Source: Neptuniibacter sp. (GTDB lineage Bacteria; Pseudomonadota; Gammaproteobacteria; Pseudomonadales; Balneatricaceae). Taken from it: DNA of 8,493 nucleotides. Positions 1-6,866 of this stretch are shown here, one piece after another. The notes under the pieces are model-generated. The model did no database searches. It was not told the origin of the DNA and saw only the letters and a program-made list of their open reading frames with translations. Where the stretch lies: assembly GCA_024686055.1 (NCBI GenBank), contig JAIBDV010000106.1:1-8493 (forward strand). The letters run 5' to 3'. Positions within the stretch are counted from its first letter, which is position 1. Every line of letters starts with the position of its first letter. A program made the position numbers and the translations under genes.

Positions 1-1
1 C

Positions 2-2557
2 GAGCTGCATTTTGCGCTGGGTGAAGCGCAGACCATCGTTACCGCAACGCTGAAAATGCAACGTAACCCGGACTGCCAGCAGCAGAACCCGGCGCTGGAA
101 CTGCATGGCCATAACAGCCTTGAACTGCAGAGCCTGCAGATCAATGGCAATGATGTGCTGAACTACCAGCGCGATGACGAGCGGCTGCTGATCCGTGATG
201 CGCCGGATACGGTTGAACTGAAAACCGTGACCCGCATCGAGCCGCAGAACAACACTGCGCTGGAAGGCCTGTATAAATCTGATGGCATGTTCTGTACCCA
301 GTGTGAAGCTGAAGGTTTTCGCCGTATCACCTTTTACCCGGACCGGCCTGATGTGATGGCCGTGTTCCGCACCACCCTGGTGGCGGACAAAGCGTTGTAT
401 CCGGTGCTGCTGTCCAACGGTAATCCGGTGGAGCGGGGCGAGCTGGACGATGGTCGCCACTTTGTGGTCTGGGAAGATCCGTTCAAGAAGCCCGCCTATC
501 TGTTCGCCCTGGTCGCCGGTGATCTGGCGCATACCGAAGATCAGTTCACCACCATGTCTGGCCGGGTAGTGACCCTGCAGATCTTTGCCGAGAACAAAGA
601 CCTGAACAAACTGGCCTATGCCATGACCTCGTTGCAGAATGCTATGCGCTGGGATGAGCAGGTCTATGGCCGCGAATACGATCTGGATATCTACATGATC
701 GTGGCGGTAGATTTCTTCAATATGGGGGCCATGGAAAACAAGGGCCTCAATATCTTCAACACCTCCTGTGTGCTGGCGCACCCGGAAACCACCACTGATG
801 GCGGTTTCCAGCGGGTTGAGGCGGTTGTCGCCCATGAATACTTCCATAACTGGTCCGGCAACCGGGTCACCTGTCGGGACTGGTTCCAGCTGAGCCTGAA
901 AGAGGGCTTCACGGTCTTCCGTGATGCCGAATTCTCGGCGGATATGAACTCCCGTACGGTTAAACGGGTGGAAGACGCCACACTGCTGCGTACCGCTCAG
1001 TTTGCTGAAGATGCCGGCCCGATGGCCCATCCAATTCGGCCAGCGTCGTTTATCGAGATCTCCAACTTTTACACCCTGACGATCTACGAGAAAGGCTGTG
1101 AAGTGGTGCGGATGATCCACACCCTGCTCGGTGAAGCGCTGTTCCGTAAAGGTTCGGATCTGTACTTCGAGCGTCATGATGGACAGGCGGTGACCACGGA
1201 TGATTTTGTCAACGCGATGGAAGCGGCCTCGGGTCGTGATCTGACGCTGTTCCGCAACTGGTACAGCCAGGCCGGCACCCCGGTGCTGGACATCACTGAC
1301 AGCTTTGACGAGGCTACAGGCACTTATGAGCTGCAGGTGAAACAGTCCTGTCCGGCCACGCCGGATGCCGCAGAGAAAGCCCCGTTCCATATTCCACTGG
1401 CGATCGGTTTGCTGGATGCAGCGGGTAGTGATCTGCCGCTGGCAGACGGTGTGAGCACTCAGGTGCTGGATCTGATGGCCGCTGAGCAGTGTTTCCGCTT
1501 TGAAAACCTGCCATGCCGCCCGGTGCCTTCGTTACTGCGAGGCTTCTCAGCGCCGGTTAAACTTAACTACCCCTACACCACCGAACAGCTGGTGTTCCTG
1601 ATTGCCCATGACAGCGATGGCTTTAACCGCTGGGATGCGGCGCAAACCATGGCGACCCGGTTGATGGAAGCGCTGGTGGAAGATCACCAGGCGGGTCGTG
1701 AGCTGGTGGTGGACCCGAACCTGATCGCCGCCTTTGGTACGGTGCTGGCTGACCGTACGCTGGACCCGGCCATGGTAGCCAAAACACTGACACTCCCCGC
1801 TGAAGCCTATCTGGCGGAGCGGGCAGAAGTGGTAGATGTGGATGCCATTCACCAGGTTCGTCAGTTTGTCCGTGTAACGCTGGCCCATGCGCTGAAAGAT
1901 CAGTTCCAGAGCGCCTACGCTGCTAACTGTAGTGAGGCAGTCTACAGCCCGGATGCTGACGCTATTGCCAGGCGCAGCCTGAAAAACCTGGCCCTGAACT
2001 ATCTGCTGGCTACCGGTGACCCGGCCGCGCTGGCGCTGGCTGAGCAGCAGTTTGCTCAGGCCGATAATATGACCGATCAGCAGGCCGCACTGGTAATGGT
2101 GGTTCACTCTTCGTTCACTACGGCTGCGCAAGGATTACTTGATCAGTTCTATTCCCGCTGGTACAACGAAAGTCTGGTAGTCAATCAGTGGCTGACCGTT
2201 CAGGCTGCCAGTCCACAACCGGATGCTTTGAGTCGGGTGAAAGCGCTACTGGAACACGAAGCCTTTGATATTCGTAACCCGAATCGGGTACGCTCACTGT
2301 TCGGTGGTTTCTGTGGTCAGAACCCGGTCAACTTCCATGCCATTGATGGCAGCGGTTACCAGTTCCTGGCGGAGCAGGTGATTCGGCTGAATGAGTTGAA
2401 CCCGCAGATTGCATCCCGTCTGTTGACGCCACTGACGCGCTGGCGCAAGTATGATGCGGCACGTCAAGCGCTGATGAAACAGGCATTGCAACAGATCCTC
2501 GACAGTGGTGAACTGTCGAAAGACGTTTTTGAAGTGGTCAGCAAGAGTCTGGCCTGA
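2..2557 (+). CDS. pepN: Aminopeptidase N (M1 family), 5' end cut by window edge
   Basis: Zinc metallo-aminopeptidase that removes N-terminal residues from peptides in the cytoplasm; the enterobacterial homologue prefers Ala, Arg and Lys. The frame is open from base 2, giving 851 residues before TGA. Alignment from memory to the 870-residue E. coli protein suggests about 25 N-terminal residues lie outside the window; the ATG at 56 is internal. The substrate-binding GAMEN motif is at 725-739. The zinc site HEYFH is at 833-847, and the third ligand Glu is encoded at 902-904, exactly 23 residues after the first His as in E. coli (His297, His301, Glu320). The catalytic Tyr (Tyr381 equivalent) is in YEKG at 1085-1087. 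The C-terminal helical domain keeps family blocks such as NPNRVRSL and DGSGYQFL. No frame damage is seen. A GC-rich hairpin follows the stop. Identification is very secure. Confidence 0.97.
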   Translation, partial: ELHFALGEAQTIVTATLKMQRNPDCQQQNPALELHGHNSLELQSLQINGNDVLNYQRDDERLLIRDAPDTVELKTVTRIEPQNNTALEGLYKSDGMFCTQCEAEGFRRITFYPDRPDVMAVFRTTLVADKALYPVLLSNGNPVERGELDDGRHFVVWEDPFKKPAYLFALVAGDLAHTEDQFTTMSGRVVTLQIFAENKDLNKLAYAMTSLQNAMRWDEQVYGREYDLDIYMIVAVDFFNMGAMENKGLNIFNTSCVLAHPETTTDGGFQRVEAVVAHEYFHNWSGNRVTCRDWFQLSLKEGFTVFRDAEFSADMNSRTVKRVEDATLLRTAQFAEDAGPMAHPIRPASFIEISNFYTLTIYEKGCEVVRMIHTLLGEALFRKGSDLYFERHDGQAVTTDDFVNAMEAASGRDLTLFRNWYSQAGTPVLDITDSFDEATGTYELQVKQSCPATPDAAEKAPFHIPLAIGLLDAAGSDLPLADGVSTQVLDLMAAEQCFRFENLPCRPVPSLLRGFSAPVKLNYPYTTEQLVFLIAHDSDGFNRWDAAQTMATRLMEALVEDHQAGRELVVDPNLIAAFGTVLADRTLDPAMVAKTLTLPAEAYLAERAEVVDVDAIHQVRQFVRVTLAHALKDQFQSAYAANCSEAVYSPDADAIARRSLKNLALNYLLATGDPAALALAEQQFAQADNMTDQQAALVMVVHSSFTTAAQGLLDQFYSRWYNESLVVNQWLTVQAASPQPDALSRVKALLEHEAFDIRNPNRVRSLFGGFCGQNPVNFHAIDGSGYQFLAEQVIRLNELNPQIASRLLTPLTRWRKYDAARQALMKQALQQILDSGELSKDVFEVVSKSLA

Positions 2558-2563
2558 TTACGC

Positions 2564-2593
2564 GCTCCGCTGGGCAGGTGGCTGCCCCGGAGC
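2564..2593 (+). terminator. GC-rich hairpin after pepN, possible terminator
   Basis: GCTCCG (2564-2569) pairs with CGGAGC (2588-2593), and GGGCAG (2572-2577) pairs with CTGCCC (2582-2587). There is a two-base bulge and a GTGG loop, giving 12 base pairs in all. It starts seven bases after the pepN stop. No T-run follows (the next bases are ATTAAATTAG), so it is not a classical intrinsic terminator. It may slow polymerase, protect the pepN mRNA 3' end, or work with Rho. Confidence 0.45.
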
Positions 2594-2631
2594 ATTAAAT
2601 TAGCTGTCTATTTGTATCACAAGGAAGCTCC

Positions 2632-3018
2632 ATGGAACGCTATCTTTCCCTGGCCGATAAATTCGATATCCAACAGAACTACCGTCGTTATGTCCGTATG
2701 GCTGAACGCCATGAAGGTGCGATGACGTCTTACAATGAAGCCCGCGCCAGCCGTATCTGGGTGGTCGGTATTATTGTATTGCTGTTCGCACTGTCCTCTA
2801 ACTTCTTCCTGGGTGCCGCTGCTGGCATGTTCGGTGTGTATTTTTACGGTGTTGTCCGTAGCTGGATGCGTACCTCTGATGTAGGTGAAGGCGTCGAACA
2901 GCTGGATCGCTGGTTTGCGACCAAAGGCCTGCGTTTTGAAGGTCGTATCATGTACAGCAACAACGACCAGATGCTGGAACAGCCGCTGGACCCGTTTGAC
3001 GACGCTTGCTACCACTAA
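2632..3018 (+). CDS. Small membrane protein of unknown function
   Basis: 128 residues; I do not recognise a named family. Residues 1-40 are polar and rich in Tyr, Arg and Glu. Residues 42-75 form an uninterrupted hydrophobic stretch broken only by SSN at 55-57, so it probably makes two short membrane helices (about 42-55 and 58-75) with both ends on the same side. The tail from Arg76 is acidic and ends in DPFDDACYH. There is no signal-peptide pattern at the start. The ATG is supported by AAGGA at 2621-2625, six bases upstream. It is the first gene of a tight cluster with the AlbA_2 protein (28-base gap) and the HAD phosphatase. The reading is supported by codon use like its neighbours and by the good ribosome site. 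The function is unknown; anchoring the neighbouring AlbA_2 protein to the membrane is only a guess. Confidence 0.8.
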   Translation: MERYLSLADKFDIQQNYRRYVRMAERHEGAMTSYNEARASRIWVVGIIVLLFALSSNFFLGAAAGMFGVYFYGVVRSWMRTSDVGEGVEQLDRWFATKGLRFEGRIMYSNNDQMLEQPLDPFDDACYH

Positions 3019-3046
3019 GCGTTGATAACGACGTCAGGCTGAACTG

Positions 3047-3859
3047 ATGCAGCGTGAATATCGGGGCCTCAGCCGCCGTACTCAGCAGTTGCTGAATATG
3101 GCAGAGGGGCCTCGAGTTGATTTCAAACGTGACGCCAGCGGTATCAAAAGCCGTGATCTGGTGGCGTTCGCTAATTCTATTCATGGTGGCACCATTCTGA
3201 TCGGCGTTGACGAGCTTACGTCGGTAGACGGAGTGCAGCGTGGCCAGGTGGTCGGCTGTGCGGTCGATGACAATGCCCGCCTTACCCTGGTAAACAAAGC
3301 AACCGATTGCTATCCCACTGTAGAGATCGAACTCTACGTCGAAAATCTGGCCAGCAAGCCGATGCTGCGGCTGGAAATCCCCCCCGGAATTCACAAACCT
3401 TACTGTACTCAGTATGGCGACTACGCCATTCGTGGCGATGGCCGTAATCGGGCACTGCTGCCTGATGAATTGCTGGCGATCTTCATGGAACGTGAGTCTG
3501 AACAGTTTCTGGCCCGGTTCCAGGATGCTGTCAGCCGGCTGGAGCAGCAGCTGGTACATATGCGTCACCTGCTTAGTAGTGGCATGCTGGATGTCAGCGA
3601 ACATATCAGTGAGCTTGATACTCAGCTCAGCCGTACCACCTCGCGGCTGGGGCAGCTGACTGACAGTAACAAAAAACGCTCGCGTAACCTGCTGCAGATT
3701 CTGGAGCAGAGCCGCGATGCGGTGAGCCTGCTGGAAACCCACCTGCGCCCAGAGGATGAGCCGCACAGTGATCACGAACTGCTGCTGGATATACAGCAAA
3801 AGCTGGTGCGGTTAATTGATGAAATTCCCGACAGCAATAGCCCCGCTGATTCTGACTGA
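3047..3859 (+). CDS. AlbA_2 (Schlafen AAA_4) domain protein with coiled-coil tail
   Basis: 270 residues. Residues about 15-145 match the AlbA_2/Schlafen-type domain (older name divergent AAA-4), a fold linked to nucleic-acid binding and often found in putative transcriptional regulators. Visible marks are E20 with DFK at 25-27, LVAFANS at 38-44, GGTILIGVDE at 47-56, the strand pair around 92-98 and 107-111, and YGDYAIRG at 123-130 followed by LLPDEL at 137-142. In larger relatives a helix-turn-helix or ATPase-like region follows. Here residues about 148-260 are instead a long charged amphipathic helix with Leu/Gln heptads, probably a coiled coil, and the end is acidic. The start ATG has only a weak AGG at 3036-3038, eight bases away; no better in-frame start was found, and coupling to the upstream gene is likely. 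It has no visible catalytic residues and no membrane segment. Domain call good, role unknown. Confidence 0.85.
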   Translation: MQREYRGLSRRTQQLLNMAEGPRVDFKRDASGIKSRDLVAFANSIHGGTILIGVDELTSVDGVQRGQVVGCAVDDNARLTLVNKATDCYPTVEIELYVENLASKPMLRLEIPPGIHKPYCTQYGDYAIRGDGRNRALLPDELLAIFMERESEQFLARFQDAVSRLEQQLVHMRHLLSSGMLDVSEHISELDTQLSRTTSRLGQLTDSNKKRSRNLLQILEQSRDAVSLLETHLRPEDEPHSDHELLLDIQQKLVRLIDEIPDSNSPADSD

Positions 3860-3875
3860 CCTTTCCCTGTTTACC

Positions 3876-3882
3876 GGAGGAG
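3876..3882 (+). promoter_or_regulatory. Strong Shine-Dalgarno site that fixes a TTG start
   Basis: GGAGGAG lies six bases before TTG at 3889-3891. No ATG or GTG in the right frame lies between this site and the conserved HAD motif I. GTG at 3882-3884 overlaps the site and is in another frame. The position of this site is the main reason for choosing the TTG start. Confidence 0.8.
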
Positions 3883-3888
3883 TGCCCC

Positions 3889-4497
3889 TTGGTCCTTTAT
3901 TCGCCAGAGTTTCTGCAGCGCCCATGCTGGATTTTTGATATGGATGGCACGCTGACCTGTCCTGTTCATGATTTTGCCCATATGCGTGAAGCATTGGGAA
4001 TGGCTGCAGATGCCGATATTCTGGCGACCATTGCTGCGCTGCCACAGCCTGAGCGAGCGCAGATGATGCAGCAGCTGGATCAGCTGGAACTGCACTATGC
4101 CCGGTTGGCAAAGCCGGCAGAAGGGGTACTGCATCTGCTGGTCTATCTGCATAACCGTGGGGCGAAACTGGGTATTCTGACCCGTAATAGCCGGGAGATT
4201 GCGCTGCAGTCACTGCAGGCGATTGGTGCAGCCCACTTTTTTGACCCTGAACTGGTGCTGGGCCGGGATGAAGCGCGGCCCAAGCCGGATCCGGATGGTA
4301 TTGAGCGGCTGCTTGATCGCTGGCAATGTCCGGCAGACCAGACGGTGATGGTGGGGGATTTCAGGTTTGACCTGGAAGTGGGCCGGGCGGCGGGTACGGC
4401 AACGGTGCATGTTACGCCTGATGGTGCCCCTCAGTGGCCTGAACTGACCGACCTGAAAGTCAGCTCGCTGGCTCAACTACTTAATTTGATGTACTGA
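3889..4497 (+). CDS. HAD-superfamily phosphatase (subfamily IA, phosphoglycolate phosphatase-like)
   Basis: 202 residues, starting with TTG. A haloacid-dehalogenase-type hydrolase, expected to be Mg-dependent and to work on a small phosphorylated metabolite in the cytosol. All four HAD motifs are present: motif I DMDGTLT at 17-23 (nucleophile Asp17, general acid Asp19), motif II Thr98 in ILTRN, motif III Lys132 in RPKPDP, and motif IV GDFRFD at 156-161. Between motifs I and II (about 30-80) lies a small helical cap of the C1 type, as in Gph-like enzymes, though shorter and Gln/Leu-rich. It starts 29 bases after the AlbA_2 gene and is probably in one transcript with it and the small membrane protein. 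The substrate cannot be told from the sequence; phosphoglycolate phosphatase or a pyrophosphatase-like activity are the obvious options. Catalytic residues look complete. Confidence 0.88.
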   Translation: MVLYSPEFLQRPCWIFDMDGTLTCPVHDFAHMREALGMAADADILATIAALPQPERAQMMQQLDQLELHYARLAKPAEGVLHLLVYLHNRGAKLGILTRNSREIALQSLQAIGAAHFFDPELVLGRDEARPKPDPDGIERLLDRWQCPADQTVMVGDFRFDLEVGRAAGTATVHVTPDGAPQWPELTDLKVSSLAQLLNLMY

Positions 4498-4503
4498 ACA
4501 CCT

Positions 4504-4532
4504 TCACTTTCTTCGCTCTGGCTGTCTATAGT
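4504..4532 (+). promoter_or_regulatory. Candidate sigma-70 promoter for the hemerythrin gene
   Basis: TTCACT at 4504-4509 (4 of 6 to TTGACA), a 17-base spacer and TATAGT at 4527-4532 (5 of 6 to TATAAT) lie just after the HAD gene stop, 33 bases before the hemerythrin start. The spacing is ideal, and the 68-base gap is longer than the gaps inside the preceding cluster. It is predicted by eye only. Confidence 0.4.
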
Positions 4533-4565
4533 TAAGAAATAGCCGATAAAAAGTGAGGGATCGAG

Positions 4566-5117
4566 ATGACGATTCTTGAGCAACTGCGGCAGGATCACAT
4601 CAACATGTGGCGCCTGCTGGGAATACTGAAACAGAAAGTGAGCAAGCTGCGTGATGGCGAACATCCCAACTTTGGCTTGCTGGATGAAGCCGTTGATTAC
4701 ATGCGTAACTACGCCGATGAATACCATCACCCCTGGGAAAATAAGCTGTTTGTACACTTTGCCGGGCGCGATGCCGTACTGGATAAGGTGATGGCCTGCT
4801 GTGAGGCTCAGCATCACGAAATGCTAAAATCTGGTGCCGAGCTGGCCGAAGCACTGGACTGTATCCTTCACGATGCAGTCATACCGATGGATAAGTTTAC
4901 TGACCGGCTGGAGCAGTTCGTACTGCAGCAAAGTGAGCACCTTAAACTGGAAGATGAAACCCTGATGCCAACACTGCTTGGTATCGCAACGACGGTAGAC
5001 TGGCAGGAGCTGGAGCTGGAGCTGTCCCGCCCGGATGATCCATTGTTCGGAGAAACTCAGTCCACCCGCTACAGTACCCTCTATCAACAGCTACTGAGTG
5101 CCGAAACCGAGTCCTGA
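4566..5117 (+). CDS. Hemerythrin HHE-domain protein
   Basis: 183 residues. A four-helix-bundle hemerythrin-like domain fills about residues 1-140 and should bind a di-iron centre that senses, carries or stores oxygen, or handles iron or nitric oxide. Candidate ligands in the expected order are His11 (QDH), His54/His55 and Glu58 in YHHPWE, His83/His84 in QHHE, and His125 with Glu129/Glu131 in EHLKLEDE. Some ligand positions have two neighbouring candidates. The tail beyond 140 is acidic and includes SRPDDPLFG, which is common in proteobacterial stand-alone hemerythrins. The ATG has GAGGGA at 4555-4560, five bases upstream. There is no signal peptide or membrane segment, so it is cytoplasmic. 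Downstream it converges on a diguanylate cyclase. The family is clear; the precise role is not. Confidence 0.9.
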   Translation: MTILEQLRQDHINMWRLLGILKQKVSKLRDGEHPNFGLLDEAVDYMRNYADEYHHPWENKLFVHFAGRDAVLDKVMACCEAQHHEMLKSGAELAEALDCILHDAVIPMDKFTDRLEQFVLQQSEHLKLEDETLMPTLLGIATTVDWQELELELSRPDDPLFGETQSTRYSTLYQQLLSAETES

Positions 5118-5141
5118 TATGCTTACCCTGAGGCCTAAGTG

Positions 5142-5168
5142 TATGGTTCAGGCTTGAGCCTGACCATA
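5142..5168. terminator. Hairpin between convergent hemerythrin and diguanylate cyclase genes
   Basis: TATGG (5142-5146) pairs with CCATA (5164-5168), and CAGGC (5149-5153) pairs with GCCTG (5158-5162). One T of 5147-5148 pairs with A5163 and the other bulges; the loop is TTGA. This gives 11 Watson-Crick pairs. It lies 24 bases after the hemerythrin stop and overlaps the last codons and stop of the minus-strand cyclase gene. Neither side has a T-run, so it would be a weak, possibly bidirectional terminator or an mRNA end-protecting stem. Confidence 0.5.
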
Positions 5169-6281
5169 TATAGGCTGCTCGGGAAAGGGTTCCACACAAA
5201 CCATGTTCCTGCCGCCATGCTTGGCTTTATACACTGCAGTGTCCGCTGCATGAATCAGCTCATTAGCGATATCCGGGAAGCTCCACTCCAGCAGTTCAGC
5301 GGGGTAACCGGTGCAGCAGCCAATGGATGTGCTCATGCGGAAAGGGTGGCCGTTTTCGGAGCGGAATACCAGTGCCTGCACCTTGGTGCGTAGTACTTCT
5401 GCTAGATGCTCAGCGGCGGCTTCATCGCAGCCGGGCAGCAGAATTGCAAATTCTTCACCACCGTAGCGGGCCACCAGATCGGTTTTGCGGACCGAGCTTT
5501 TCAGCAATTGCCCCAGAGTGCGCAACACCTGATCACCGCTGAGGTGGCCAAAGGTATCGTTGACCTTCTTGAAGTGGTCGAGGTCCAGGAACAGGCAGCT
5601 TAGCGGCTTATCCTCCCGGCGGGTGCGTGACAGCTCGCGCAGAATGTCCTGATCAAAGCTGCGCCGGTTCATCACTTTAGTCAGCATATCAACCATGCTT
5701 AGCCGGTGCAGGTTTTCATGATTGATACAGTTCTCGATGCACAGGGCAACCATGGCGGCGGTATGGGTCACGTAATCATAGCGATATTTGTGACAGTAAC
5801 GCTCAGGGTCTTTACTGTGCAGATGCAGTGCGCCAATCAGGTACTCGCCGTGGAGTAATGGCAGCAATACGCTGGAGCCTTGACGATTGGCGGTATGAGG
5901 AAAGGCGGAGCAGATCTGCGGGTTCTGTTCGAGTGGCCCAACCAGCATCTGTTTACGGGGAAACAGCCGGTTAAGCAGTTGTGAGTTATCCAGGAAGCGC
6001 AAACTGTTGGTGTGTTCTGCCAGCAGTTCTGGCTCCAGTAACTGGCGGGCGCTGTGCTCAGGGTCCAGCAGTAACAGATCAACCGAGCAGATACGAAAAT
6101 GAGCACGCATATCGATCAGTACCGTTTCCAGAAGAGTCTTCAGCCGTTTACAGCTTAATAGCTGGAGTTCAAGCGCAAAAAATCCCGCCTGAATGACTTC
6201 ATTGTCTTCAGCTTTACTGACCATCAAGCGCAGAGTGCGTTTGAGTTCATGGTTTTCACGCTCGAGAGCCGTAGTGCTCAT
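5148..6281 (-). CDS. Diguanylate cyclase: DUF484/GAF-like sensor region plus GGDEF domain
   Basis: 377 residues. It should make cyclic di-GMP from two GTP in the cytosol. Residues about 1-30 are a charged helix. Residues about 30-185 resemble the DUF484/GAF-like region, with the helix LKTLLETVLIDMR and the strand VDLLLLDP, and could bind a small ligand or partner. The GGDEF domain begins with DMLTKVMNRRSF (198-209). The metal-binding Asp233 is in LDLDHF and the base-recognition pair is Asn241-Asp242. The active site is GGEEF at 274-278, a functional variant. The inhibitory I-site RKTD (265-268) sits exactly five residues before GGEEF, so product feedback is expected. No membrane segment is seen. 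The ATG has GGGGA five bases upstream (6287-6291). It converges with the hemerythrin gene. Confidence 0.93.
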   Translation of the reverse strand: MSTTALERENHELKRTLRLMVSKAEDNEVIQAGFFALELQLLSCKRLKTLLETVLIDMRAHFRICSVDLLLLDPEHSARQLLEPELLAEHTNSLRFLDNSQLLNRLFPRKQMLVGPLEQNPQICSAFPHTANRQGSSVLLPLLHGEYLIGALHLHSKDPERYCHKYRYDYVTHTAAMVALCIENCINHENLHRLSMVDMLTKVMNRRSFDQDILRELSRTRREDKPLSCLFLDLDHFKKVNDTFGHLSGDQVLRTLGQLLKSSVRKTDLVARYGGEEFAILLPGCDEAAAEHLAEVLRTKVQALVFRSENGHPFRMSTSIGCCTGYPAELLEWSFPDIANELIHAADTAVYKAKHGGRNMVCVEPFPEQPIYGQAQA

Positions 6282-6456
6282 TACTGTCCCCGCACCGGTA
6301 GATTCTATAGAGGGTATCGGCCGTGCCAGATTAATATAAAGCGATTTTGTTAGCGTGACACGGTTTTTTTACAATCCCCTTCGATGCGGGAAATGCAGCG
6401 GAATTTGATATTCATCAATAGTTGTTCCCCCGTTTAATTAACAGGTTATCTACGTT

Positions 6457-6474
6457 ACCTTATTGATAAATAAG
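6457..6474. repeat. Left copy of 18-bp imperfect direct repeat
   Basis: ACCTTATTGATAAATAAG matches 8032-8049 at 16 of 18 positions, including 12 consecutive bases. The inner part is also an inverted repeat: CTTATT and AATAAG separated by GATA. The two copies bracket the low-G+C transporter and the transposase remnant. Confidence 0.5.
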
Positions 6475-6488
6475 GCCTTTCTGAAGAT

Positions 6489-6545
6489 TTTGTGCACCTG
6501 TTTAGTAGTCTGAGATAGCGTCAGCTTACTAAGCCTTGGCACAAA
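6489..6545. repeat. Long imperfect inverted repeat
   Basis: Three nested stems share one centre: TTTGTGC (6489-6495) with GCACAAA (6539-6545), GTTTAGTA (6500-6507) with TACTAAGC (6527-6534, one G-T pair), and CTGA (6510-6513) with TCAG (6521-6524). The loop is GATAGCG. About 19 pairs fall in 57 bases with two internal loops. No T-run follows on either strand, so it is not a standard terminator. It overlaps the end of the proposed transposase remnant. Confidence 0.5.
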
Positions 6546-6866
6546 TTCTGCTGTGCTTAACCTGAGGGCACTTGATCAAATTTAGTACACCTGACAGTAA
6601 TTACCTGGAAGCTTCAGGCCGTGCAGGATATAGCATGTAACGCGACTGCAAGATTCAGGCTGCTATCAGGGCTGGCGGCCTTTGTACGGCGATTGATAGC
6701 ACGGGCGTGAGCCGTGTTGGCTCTTTACTACGACTAAATTTTCGTGACAGGGGCCTTCGCTAGAATCAATAACAGGCGTGATATCTTTTGGGAAGGGGTC
6801 TTTCCCTAGGAGTGCCTGGATCTGGTATCTTTGGTTACCCTGGGTTTTCTTGAGGTTTTTTATAAT
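6489..6866 (-). pseudogene. Decayed fragment of an IS30-family transposase
   Basis: This stretch has no intact gene. Read on the minus strand it aligns in order with the N-terminal part of IS30-type transposases, as I remember them. From 6845 the frame gives TQGNQRYQIQALL (family: LTQEQRYQI.ALL), then KDI..VI.SS of the first helix-turn-helix. A one-base deletion in the C-run near 6751 shifts the frame. From 6750 the new frame gives LSRKFSRSK (family: TISRE.SRN) and, nine residues after the Arg, the Pro of the GYRP block. The same frame, now with TGA at 6655-6657 and TAA at 6601-6603, still shows RPEASR at 6621-6604 (family: WSPEQ) and VKHSRICA at 6561-6538 (family: VSHE.IY). The catalytic DDE domain is absent. 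The pattern of correct order and spacing is the evidence; each single match is weak, and I could not run a search. Confidence 0.5.

Noticed and set aside
1547..2131. 194-residue open frame on the minus strand
   Set aside because: Antisense shadow of pepN; the plus strand encodes conserved aminopeptidase sequence throughout.
2948..3799. 283-residue open frame on the minus strand
   Set aside because: It lies antisense to the AlbA_2 gene, whose plus-strand product carries clear family motifs. The minus-strand product shows no family features.
6321..6370. CCGTG...CACGG followed by seven T on the plus strand, terminator-like
   Set aside because: The stem is only five pairs with a 33-base loop, and no plus-strand gene ends nearby.
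6282..6380. Sigma-70 promoter for the diguanylate cyclase
   Set aside because: Several AT-rich -10-like hexamers exist, but none has a matching -35 at 16-18 bases, so none was called.
6790..6806. GGGAA/TTCCC hairpin just past the transporter stop as its terminator
   Set aside because: Five pairs only and no U-tract on the minus strand (AAAAGATATC follows). It falls inside the transposase-like reading.
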